From contig JAAYUW010000048.1 in NCBI GenBank assembly GCA_012517545.1, forward strand, positions 1-44,825: a stretch of DNA of 44,825 nt. Reading direction: 5' to 3'. A program made the translations under genes and the position numbers. Origin of the DNA: Exilispira sp. (lineage in GTDB: Bacteria; Spirochaetota; JAAYUW01). The notes under the pieces were generated by a model. It did not search any database and had not been told where the DNA came from. It saw only the letters and a list, made by a program, of their open reading frames with translations. Below are positions 38,210-44,825 of the stretch, one piece after another (position 1 is the first letter of the stretch; every line of letters starts with the position of its first letter).

Positions 38210-39130
38210 ATGAATTATGCAATAGATGATCTTATTTTAGTGATGAAAACCACTAAATCTGCCATTTGTGTTGGACTGGATCCCTTTTTAGACAAAATTC
38301 CTGATTTATTTATTCAAGAAGGTGAAAAATTATTTGGTAAAACTTTGAGTGGGGCCTCATATGCGATTTTAAAATTTAATAAAACAGTGCTGGAGCTTTT
38401 AGCTGGTAAAGTTGCTGTGGTCAAACCTCAATTTTCCTTATATCTAAAATATGGACCAGAGGGCGTGTATGCATTTTATCAGACAATTTCGTACGCAAAA
38501 CAACTTGGGTTTTTAGTTATAGCCGATGCAAAATCAAACGATATTGATTCTTCGATGGAAGGGTATGTCCAGGGATTCCTTGGAGAAGCTGAAGTTTCAG
38601 ATAAAAAACAGAAGGTATTTAATGCTGACTTTCTTACTGTTAATCCTTATCTTGGCTCTGATTCATATAAACCTTTAAAAAAGGTCATCGAATGTTATAA
38701 AAAAGGTGCATTTATTTTATCTAAAACTTCAAACAAATCTTCTGCTGAGTATCAGGATAAAGATTTAGATGGTTATCATCTTTATTTAACTGTTGCAAAA
38801 GATGTTTCAAGTTATTTTAGTGATATGAAAGGTGAGAACGGCTATCTTGCTGCTGGTATAGTTGTTGGTGCAACCATGCCTGAGCAAATAAAGATTATCA
38901 GGAAATCCTTTCCGGGACTTTTTTTCCTGATTCCTGGCTTTGGAGCTCAGGGTGGGGATATTGACGCATTAAAATATGCCTTTTCAAAAAATATTGGTTT
39001 TATAGTCAATGCTTCAAGATCTATTCTTTATTCTTACCTTGATTTATACAGAGACCTTGGATTTGAAAAAGCAATAATTAAATCTTGCGAAGATATGAAT
39101 GAGAAAGTTAACAGTGTTATTAAGTGGTAA
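38210..39130 (+). CDS. pyrF: Orotidine-5'-phosphate decarboxylase, type 2
   Basis: The enzyme decarboxylates OMP to UMP, the last step of de novo pyrimidine synthesis. The 306-residue length and CVGLDPFLDKIP near the N-terminus mark the long type 2 subfamily. VVKPQFSLY supplies Lys72. The catalytic triad is kept in ADAKSNDID as Asp106, Lys108 and Asp111, although the usual Arg-Gly between Lys and Asp is Ser-Asn. NPYLGSDSY and VGATMPEQI are also typical. AGAGG precedes the ATG. The ComEC-like gene starts inside its last 32 bases. No other pyrimidine gene is in the window. Confidence 0.93.
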   Translation: MNYAIDDLILVMKTTKSAICVGLDPFLDKIPDLFIQEGEKLFGKTLSGASYAILKFNKTVLELLAGKVAVVKPQFSLYLKYGPEGVYAFYQTISYAKQLGFLVIADAKSNDIDSSMEGYVQGFLGEAEVSDKKQKVFNADFLTVNPYLGSDSYKPLKKVIECYKKGAFILSKTSNKSSAEYQDKDLDGYHLYLTVAKDVSSYFSDMKGENGYLAAGIVVGATMPEQIKIIRKSFPGLFFLIPGFGAQGGDIDALKYAFSKNIGFIVNASRSILYSYLDLYRDLGFEKAIIKSCEDMNEKVNSVIKW

Positions 39131-40601
39131 GGATTTTTTTTCAAGATCCAGAATATTAATGTTTTTGCTGCCTTTTTTAATATTTCTCGGTGCGTTTATT
39201 GGTTCATATCTGTTAAAAAAAACTTATGAGATGAGTTTTTTTTTCAAGGTTTCTTTTTTTCTCCTTCTTTTATTGATTTTGCTATTTGTAGTAATATTAA
39301 TTTTTTTTGAAAAAACTGGAAAATCTATACTTTTTATTTCAATATTGCTTATTATCTTTTTATTTTCAATTGTTTATAGGTATATTCAAGCTGATATTAA
39401 CTACAAACCAGAAATTTTATCTTCCCTTATAGAAAAATATCCTTACTTTATAGCCCAGGTAACTGATTATCAGGGTGAATATGAAAAGTACTCAAAATCA
39501 GCAGGTTTTATTATCTCATTTACAGATGGTATAACATTTTATAGTACAAGAATTCCTGTAAATATCTATTGTGATTCTCTGTCAAATGTTTCTTCAGATC
39601 AATTGCTTGTATTTAAATCTTCGATTTTGAAGAGATATTGCATTACAGGTGGCAAGATAAGCATAAATAGAACAGATATTTTCAAAATATTGAAACAGGG
39701 TAGCAAGTTTGGTAAATTAAGAGTTAAGATTAAAGAGAAACTTTATAATGGATTGCTTAAATACTATGATAGATGGAATGCAGCGAGCATTTATGCAATA
39801 ATTACCGGGAGTAAACAGTTTGCTTATCAACCTCTTTTTGAGTTATATCGAAAAACTGGAACAAGTCATCTTTATGCTCTTTCCGGACAACATCTTGGGA
39901 TTTTAATACTGATACTTGGTATTTTTAGCAAAAATCCTATCTTTTTGCTTCTCTGTTCTTTTTTTTATCTGGCGTTTGCTGGTTGGCAGGTTTCCTTTCT
40001 TAGAGCCTTTTTTTCACTATTTGTAGCTTATGTTATAAGATACTTTAATCTTAAACCAAAATTTGAAAACTCAATTGCTCTCGTTATATTTTTTGTATTT
40101 TTAGCACAGCCAGATCAGATATTGAGTATTAGCCTGCTTTTATCTATAACTGCTATTGCATCTCTATTCATAATATACCAGTATTCAGAATACCAGAGTT
40201 CAAAAATAATTAAATCTATATTTATTCCTATTCTTACAAGTCTGGATATTTTTATTTTTCAACTTCCTCTTTTGCTTGCATTTTTTGGGAATGTCAATCT
40301 TCTCACTCCTCTTATCAATATATTTGCAATTCCTCTTTTTACTGTTGCCCTCTATTTTGCGATATTATCCTTGTTTATAAATCCATTCAGAATTTTTAGT
40401 GTCATCTCATCTGGTTTTTTTGATTTAATTTCGATAATGCTGGCAAAACTATCAACATTCGAGTTTTCTGTTATTGAATATAATATGCCAGAAATTATTT
40501 GCTTTATTTTGATGTTAATTTTATATTTTATTCATAGTTTTTTATCTTTTTATCTTGATAGAAAATATAGATTTTTAAAACCAGGTATTTATAAATCTTG
40601 A
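39099..40601 (+). CDS. ComEC/Rec2-like membrane protein without the hydrolase domain
   Basis: The 500-residue protein starts with two or three membrane segments, followed by a non-membrane domain (about residues 105-190; DUF4131-like). The competence domain follows with AIITGSKQFAYQPLFELYRK and GTSHLYALSGQHLGILIL near residue 255, then about seven membrane segments. ComEC forms the inner-membrane channel for DNA uptake. The C-terminal metallo-beta-lactamase domain seen in many ComEC proteins is missing; the protein stops after the last membrane segments and a short basic tail. The chosen ATG overlaps pyrF by 32 bases; a GTG at 39114 or an ATG at 39159 are alternatives. It ends head-to-head with the CheX-PilZ gene. 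Confidence 0.78.
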   Translation: MRKLTVLLSGKDFFSRSRILMFLLPFLIFLGAFIGSYLLKKTYEMSFFFKVSFFLLLLLILLFVVILIFFEKTGKSILFISILLIIFLFSIVYRYIQADINYKPEILSSLIEKYPYFIAQVTDYQGEYEKYSKSAGFIISFTDGITFYSTRIPVNIYCDSLSNVSSDQLLVFKSSILKRYCITGGKISINRTDIFKILKQGSKFGKLRVKIKEKLYNGLLKYYDRWNAASIYAIITGSKQFAYQPLFELYRKTGTSHLYALSGQHLGILILILGIFSKNPIFLLLCSFFYLAFAGWQVSFLRAFFSLFVAYVIRYFNLKPKFENSIALVIFFVFLAQPDQILSISLLLSITAIASLFIIYQYSEYQSSKIIKSIFIPILTSLDIFIFQLPLLLAFFGNVNLLTPLINIFAIPLFTVALYFAILSLFINPFRIFSVISSGFFDLISIMLAKLSTFEFSVIEYNMPEIICFILMLILYFIHSFLSFYLDRKYRFLKPGIYKS

Positions 40602-40620
40602 AAAAGTATATACTACTTTT
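40602..40620. terminator. Possible bidirectional terminator between convergent genes
   Basis: AAAAGTA at 40602-40608 pairs with TACTTTT at 40614-40620 around a five-base loop. It overlaps the stop codon of the leftward CheX-PilZ gene and directly follows the ComEC stop. A/T flanks serve as A and T tracts on either strand, but the stem has a single G-C pair, so it would be weak. Confidence 0.3.
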
Positions 40621-41839
40621 CAGATAGAAGCTTAAAAATAGTTTGAGAGATTATGTTTCTTTCCTGGTCAGTGAGGTTATTGTATGAGACCGAAAAGTAT
40701 TTTTTATCGATTGAAACTACTTTGCAGGAGGTTATTAACCTGTTAAACTTCAAAAAAATATCTACAGTTTCAAGTTCTTTGCCAATAAATAGATGTGACA
40801 TATTATCATCAAGATCTATTTCAGCTCTAAACCCGCCTAAAGATATATCCACAAGTCTTGCGTTAAAGTTAGCGCCTTTATCTTTTATTCGTACATAGTA
40901 TCGGTTATTTGGTGTTATACATACTCTTATATGCTTTCTTCTATCATCAGCTCTCACTCCAATCTTTTCTATAACAGTAAAAATATATTTAATCATTTCA
41001 TTTAGCGAAAATGTTTTCAAATATATTCCTATTATTTGATATTTTTCATCAGATGCAGGAACTTCTTTTAATTTAGGTGCATCAAGTTTTGTTACACCAA
41101 AGATAAGGTTTACTTTATAAGTTAAAGCTGACAGGGTAGATTTCAAAAATCTTGAAAGATCCGGTTTTACAGCATAAAAATCAATGATTGCTATATCTAT
41201 CTTTTTTTGTGATAATGTGCTTATAAAACTTTCTATTGTTGGAGAAAAATAAACTTCAAATCCTTTTGGAATAAATTGAGTTGTGATATCCTCCATAGAA
41301 TCTTCCGGAAAACCAAAAAATAAAAAAGATATCGATCTTGTAAATTGAATTTCATTTATTCCGATGCAAATTGAAATATTTCCATCAGGGGAAGACATAT
41401 CTATAATGGCTATATTTTCGTAGTTTATTTCTTTGACATTTGAAAGATATTTAACAGTTGTTATATCGGTTTTTTTCTGAATCTGTACGAGGTAGGCAGA
41501 TATTTTTGCAACAATAATATTTCCAATTTCTTCAAAGGCTGATTGTTCGATATCAATACTATCGGAATTAGCCAGTTGTTTATATTGCTCGGTAAACGCA
41601 TCTACAACCTTTTTTTTCAATGCTGGATTCATTGCGATGAGTATATCACCATTTAGATCCCCTTTTAAACCAATTTTCAAAAGATCACTATCTATTGAAT
41701 ATGACTCCTTGGCTATAAATATGGATTTTTTTGTAATATCGATATTGGCTATTTGTTTCAAGACATTTACGCATGCTAAAAGGGAGATATTAATAATCTT
41801 TCCATCTATCATATATGGTCCCATGGAATAAGTCTTCAT
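40613..41839 (-). CDS. CheX-like / receiver-like / PilZ fusion protein
   Basis: The 408-residue cytoplasmic protein has three parts. Residues about 10-165 resemble the CheX/CheC phosphatase fold, with GDLNGDILIAM (61-70) and the ExxN motif EEIGNIIVAK (Glu104, Asn107). Residues about 188-290 look like a degenerate receiver (GFEVYFSPTIESFISTL and KIDIAIIDFYAVKPDL) with one Asp at the expected site. Residues about 297-405 form a PilZ domain with the c-di-GMP-binding RRKHIR (300-305) and DISLGG (331-336). A c-di-GMP-tuned regulator of CheY phosphorylation is suggested but not shown. It begins five bases after the aminotransferase stop, in the kam operon, without a clear binding site of its own. 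Confidence 0.75.
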   Translation of the reverse strand: MKTYSMGPYMIDGKIINISLLACVNVLKQIANIDITKKSIFIAKESYSIDSDLLKIGLKGDLNGDILIAMNPALKKKVVDAFTEQYKQLANSDSIDIEQSAFEEIGNIIVAKISAYLVQIQKKTDITTVKYLSNVKEINYENIAIIDMSSPDGNISICIGINEIQFTRSISFLFFGFPEDSMEDITTQFIPKGFEVYFSPTIESFISTLSQKKIDIAIIDFYAVKPDLSRFLKSTLSALTYKVNLIFGVTKLDAPKLKEVPASDEKYQIIGIYLKTFSLNEMIKYIFTVIEKIGVRADDRRKHIRVCITPNNRYYVRIKDKGANFNARLVDISLGGFRAEIDLDDNMSHLFIGKELETVDIFLKFNRLITSCKVVSIDKKYFSVSYNNLTDQERNIISQTIFKLLSEK

Positions 41840-41844
41840 TAAAG

Positions 41845-42906
41845 TTAAGAAGTTTCACATTGTTGAAAAAACTTTTTTAAAGCTATAAAAAGTATATCAT
41901 AGCTTCTTTTTTCTGTCAAACCAAGATGACCTACTCTAAAGACTTTTCCTTTTAGTTTTCCCTGTCCAGCCGAGAGTAAAAGGTTATATTTATCTTTTGC
42001 AAATTCTATCAGCTCATCGCTTTTATCATATTCAAAAACTGAAACAGCTGATGATGGGTCTTTAGCATACAATTTTATTTTGTATCTTTTAAGAAATTCT
42101 CTTGTTTTTGATGCGTAATTTTCATTTCTTTTAATTATATTTGTATAACCTATTTTATTCACATATATAAGAAATTTTTCAATAAAAAGTATCGTATTTA
42201 TAGCCGGTGTAAAAGGTGGATCCATAAGATAATATTTAAGATTAAAATAAAGACTTTTAGTATTTTTATTATTAATTAATTCAAGTCCTCTCTTATTGAT
42301 TGAAACAAAAGAAACTCCAGCCGGGGCATTAAAACCTTTTTGAGAGCCAAGTATCAAAAAATCTATACTCATTTCATCCTGATATATTATCTCAGATAAG
42401 AAAGCTGACACGGCATCTGCTATGGTTATACAACGATATTTGGTAGCCAGATCTTTAATAATTTGCGGATCACAATATATTCCGCTGGAAGTTTCACAGA
42501 TCTGATAGCATATATGCGTAAAGTTTCCATTTTTCAGTGTTTTCTCAACTATAGAATAATCAACCAATCTTTCTTCGATAAATGAAAGATAATGAGCATT
42601 TATTTTATGAATCTTTGTAAGTTCAAAGAATCTATCTCCAAATTTGCCACAGGAGATGACAAGAACTTTACTATACTCGTCACAGCAGCTCAGTATTGTA
42701 GCTTCCATAGCACCGGAAGCCGATGCTGTGATTATTGCAATATCACCATCTATATTATCCAGCAAAATTTTTAGATTGTTTTTTATATTATACCAGGTTT
42801 TTAAAAAAGTAGGGGATCTTTGAGATATAGGTGTTTGAAAAAGTTTATCTTTAAATTTTAAAAATATTTCAGTTGGTCCAGCCAGAAGGTTATAAGTTTT
42901 TTTCAT
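41845..42906 (-). CDS. Class V PLP-dependent aminotransferase
   Basis: The 353-residue protein belongs to the alanine-glyoxylate/serine-pyruvate aminotransferase branch of class V. It begins YNLLAGPTEIF. It has TASASGAMEA (60-69) for the cofactor phosphate, VSCGKFGDRF, then ETSSGIYCD, IADAVSAF with the cofactor-binding Asp, and GSQKGFNAPAGVSF with the PLP-binding Lys190. GQGKLKGKVFRVGHLG near the C-terminus holds the carboxylate-binding Arg. It lies five bases after kamE and five before the CheX-PilZ gene. The substrate is unknown; a link to lysine breakdown is suggested by position only. Confidence 0.87.
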   Translation of the reverse strand: MKKTYNLLAGPTEIFLKFKDKLFQTPISQRSPTFLKTWYNIKNNLKILLDNIDGDIAIITASASGAMEATILSCCDEYSKVLVISCGKFGDRFFELTKIHKINAHYLSFIEERLVDYSIVEKTLKNGNFTHICYQICETSSGIYCDPQIIKDLATKYRCITIADAVSAFLSEIIYQDEMSIDFLILGSQKGFNAPAGVSFVSINKRGLELINNKNTKSLYFNLKYYLMDPPFTPAINTILFIEKFLIYVNKIGYTNIIKRNENYASKTREFLKRYKIKLYAKDPSSAVSVFEYDKSDELIEFAKDKYNLLLSAGQGKLKGKVFRVGHLGLTEKRSYDILFIALKKFFQQCETS

Positions 42907-42911
42907 CTTGT

Positions 42912-43667
42912 TTACTTAAGATTTTTATGAAGTAAAGATTGAACAATAAAAGTAGCGACATCTTCAGGATATGTTCCCACAGAAAATCCAGCATCATAGC
43001 CAAGCTCAAGTGCAAGCTCATGGGTAATCCTGGGTCCACCAGCTATAACGATGACCTTATCGCGCAGCTTTTCAGCTTCAAGGAGTTCAATAAATTTAGT
43101 AAGATTTGCAACATGTATATCTTTTTGTGTGACTATTTGAGAAATTAAAATAGCATCTGCATTAACTTTTTTTGCAAGGGCAATAACCTCTTCGCAAGGT
43201 ACCTGGGCTCCCATGTTATAAACGACAAAACCGTGGTAAGATTCTAATCCCTTGTGCCCGGCTATCCCTTTCATATTTAATATAGCATCTATACCAACAG
43301 TGTGAGCATCAGATTCTATGCAGGCACCAACTATTGTTATATTCCTCTTTAATTCTTTTTCAACCTTTTCGACGATTGTATGCTTATCCCATACCTCTCT
43401 TGTTGCTTTTGGAACGGAAATAGTTGTAAAATCTATAGTTTTATCAGCTGAAGCGTAAGCAACAAAGAATGAAAAACCTTTGCCCATAGCATCCATATGC
43501 GTAATAATAACATTGGAAAATCCAAGCATTTCAAGGTATCTTTTTGCGCATTCTTTAGCTTCATCAGAGGCATTAACAGGAAGAGTAAATGAAAACTGGA
43601 TCTTTCCATCATCGAGAGTATCACCGTAAGGTTTGATTTTTTTTAAATTTACCTGTTTTATATTCAT
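42912..43667 (-). CDS. kamE: Lysine 5,6-aminomutase beta subunit
   Basis: With KamD this subunit moves the terminal amino group of D-lysine or L-beta-lysine to the neighbouring carbon, using adenosylcobalamin and PLP, in lysine fermentation. The 251-residue sequence carries the base-off cobalamin motif ESDAHTVGIDAILNMKG. His122 is the cobalt ligand and Lys133, eleven residues later, is the PLP-binding lysine; this spacing equals that of His133 and Lys144 in the characterised clostridial enzyme. The Rossmann-like cobalamin domain ends with the glycine segments VIAGGPRITHELA and LGYDAGFSVGT. AGAGGT precedes the ATG. kamA, kdd, kce and kal are not in the window. Confidence 0.95.
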   Translation of the reverse strand: MNIKQVNLKKIKPYGDTLDDGKIQFSFTLPVNASDEAKECAKRYLEMLGFSNVIITHMDAMGKGFSFFVAYASADKTIDFTTISVPKATREVWDKHTIVEKVEKELKRNITIVGACIESDAHTVGIDAILNMKGIAGHKGLESYHGFVVYNMGAQVPCEEVIALAKKVNADAILISQIVTQKDIHVANLTKFIELLEAEKLRDKVIVIAGGPRITHELALELGYDAGFSVGTYPEDVATFIVQSLLHKNLK

Positions 43668-44014
43668 GATTTACCTCTATAATAATTTTTATTTTAAAAC
43701 AATTAATTGCGCTTCTTGAATAAGAGATTAATTGAGATATAAACTAAAATAAAGTATAAAACTAAAAATCAAAAGTTCGAGAAAACCAAAACATAATGCA
43801 GCTCAAAGCTAAAAGTTCCGGAATATGGCTTTTGCAGGCACTATACAGAAGTATGCAAAATGCCATGAAAAAGCCAGAAAATTAATATATCAAGAAAAAT
43901 ATTTTGTTAAAAATTCATATTCCCGAAATATTAAATAGATATAAACCAATAACAGATAACAAAGGGCAAATGATAATGATAATTCTACTTCATATATAGC
44001 ATTAAAAAATAGAA
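43668..44014. other. 347-bp spacer between kamD and kamE
   Basis: The two subunits of one enzyme are usually adjacent, so this gap is wide. It holds an elongated hairpin (43827-43875, listed separately) and a 38-codon + strand frame from 43824 that I regard as chance. The rest is A/T-rich, with a few AAAGT/CTAAAAGT-like words. No T tract or promoter pair was recognised. Confidence 0.5.
43827..43875 (-). repeat. Elongated hairpin between kamD and kamE
   Basis: Outer arms GGCTTTT (43827-43833) and AAAAGCC (43869-43875) enclose GGCA (43837-43840) with TGCC (43861-43864), and ATAC (43843-43846) with GTAT (43851-43854) at the tip. Three nested helices fall in order in 49 bases. No T tract follows on the minus strand, so it is probably a stability or processing element that could set the ratio of KamD to KamE. 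Confidence 0.45.
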
Positions 44015-44825
44015 CTAAAAAACACCTTTGTTTCTTTCTTTTAATTTCTCTTTAAAGATAATTTCAAATGGATTAAAGTATTCTTTATCTTTCAAGAATA
44101 CTCCATCATAACCTTTTCCACCTGTTGTCGTTCTTTTTATATCAGCAAAAATGCCTTCAGAAATAGCCTGCATAAGTCCTTTAGATGATATAGTCTTTAG
44201 AAGTTCATGAGCTTGATTTAAAACTTCTGATGCTCTTTTAACAATTATTCCATCCTTCTTGAATTCAATTTCATCAGCAAAATTCCTCATGATTTTGAAA
44301 ACCATTTTAGCATTTTCAAGAGAAAGATGTCTATCCATCATAAATGGAGTGTGTATGGCTTCTGTTAACATTCCTAAAAGATGTATGGTCTGAGAAGTCA
44401 TTATAGAAACAGCATTAAACATTGCATCCTGTACATGACCTTTAAAAATATTTCCAGTCATAAATTTTGTAGGTGGCATATATTTTAGTGGAGCATCGGG
44501 AAAGATTTCCTTTGCCATTTGAGCTTGTGCTAACTCATAAAGAAACTGATTCTCAATATCGGGATCCATCTCAAACGCATGGCCAAGACCCATAAGTTCT
44601 GGTGGTAAATAAGCTTTAAGTGCAAATTGTTCATTTATAAGCTGTGATGCAAGTACAGTATAAGCCTTTTCATAGGCATCAGAAGTTGTAAGGTAATTAT
44701 CTTCACCTGTGTTAATAACGATATCAGCAAAAGAGTTTATCATCCTTGAAAAATATTGATCTATGAATGTCCTTTGCATATTAATATCTCTAAATAAAAT
44801 CCCATACATTGAATCATTAAGCATA
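44015..44825 (-). CDS. kamD: Lysine 5,6-aminomutase alpha subunit, N-terminal part outside window
   Basis: This is the C-terminal 270 residues of the alpha subunit, which is about 515 residues in full; the frame is open to the window end. Diagnostic sequences are LPPELMGLGHAFEMDPDIEN, MTGNIFKGHVQDAMFN, and SQTIHLLGMLTEAIHTPFMM followed by DRHLS. The C-terminus ends in a region of GKGYDGVFLKDKEYFNPF, the usual ending. It precedes kamE on the same strand, and the two subunits form the active enzyme. The upstream genes of the operon are outside the window. Confidence 0.93.
   Translation of the reverse strand, partial: MLNDSMYGILFRDINMQRTFIDQYFSRMINSFADIVINTGEDNYLTTSDAYEKAYTVLASQLINEQFALKAYLPPELMGLGHAFEMDPDIENQFLYELAQAQMAKEIFPDAPLKYMPPTKFMTGNIFKGHVQDAMFNAVSIMTSQTIHLLGMLTEAIHTPFMMDRHLSLENAKMVFKIMRNFADEIEFKKDGIIVKRASEVLNQAHELLKTISSKGLMQAISEGIFADIKRTTTGGKGYDGVFLKDKEYFNPFEIIFKEKLKERNKGVF

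Overview
The window is a very AT-rich bacterial chromosome segment with housekeeping genes on both strands. Genes are separated by spacers that are even more AT-rich. No mobile element, tRNA, rRNA or CRISPR array was seen. The content suggests a low-GC anaerobe: genes for lysine 5,6-aminomutase, an iron-sulfur type PurF, a BMP-family nucleoside-uptake lipoprotein, and c-di-GMP and chemotaxis proteins. The relaxed lipobox (Phe rather than Leu at -3) of the BMP lipoprotein and the ComFB/HD-GYP/PilZ/CheX content fit a spirochaete. The rplU-prp-rpmA-obgE-nadD-LCP-rsfS order and the DUF2089/DUF4097 module also occur in Firmicutes, so the phylum is inferred, not shown.

Layout. 1-6125 (+): the 3' part of mtnP, then lspA, an RluD-type pseudouridine synthase, an NAD-dependent epimerase and a PAP2-type membrane phosphatase. 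6951-8840 (+): a three-gene DUF2089 / DUF4097 / SHOCT-like module. 9116-10402 (-): enolase. 10718-14834 (+): a nucleoside-type ABC permease, its BMP-family binding lipoprotein with a clear terminator, a membrane chemoreceptor, and rpmB. 14937-21462 (-): lepB and a small PAP2 protein, then rplU, prp, rpmA, obgE, nadD, an LCP protein and rsfS.

22038-34153 (+) is a purine cluster, purL-purC-purF-purM-purN-purH-purD. It is preceded by a well-formed promoter and a guanine-type purine riboswitch, with an unusually long (about 520 nt) structured leader before purL. It supplies most of the path from PRPP to IMP; purE, purK and purB are not in the window.

34230-40601 holds an MBL-fold hydrolase (-), a ComFB-domain protein overlapping an HD-GYP c-di-GMP phosphodiesterase gene (-), radC (+), pyrF (+) and a ComEC-like membrane protein overlapping pyrF (+). 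40613-44825 (-) is a tight operon running kamD (cut by the window end), kamE, a class V aminotransferase and a CheX-PilZ fusion protein. It joins lysine fermentation genes with what looks like a c-di-GMP-responsive chemotaxis regulator.

The most notable items are the ComFB/HD-GYP pair, the CheX-linker-PilZ fusion at the end of the kam operon, and the guanine riboswitch with shortened kissing loops and a distant complement to its own core.
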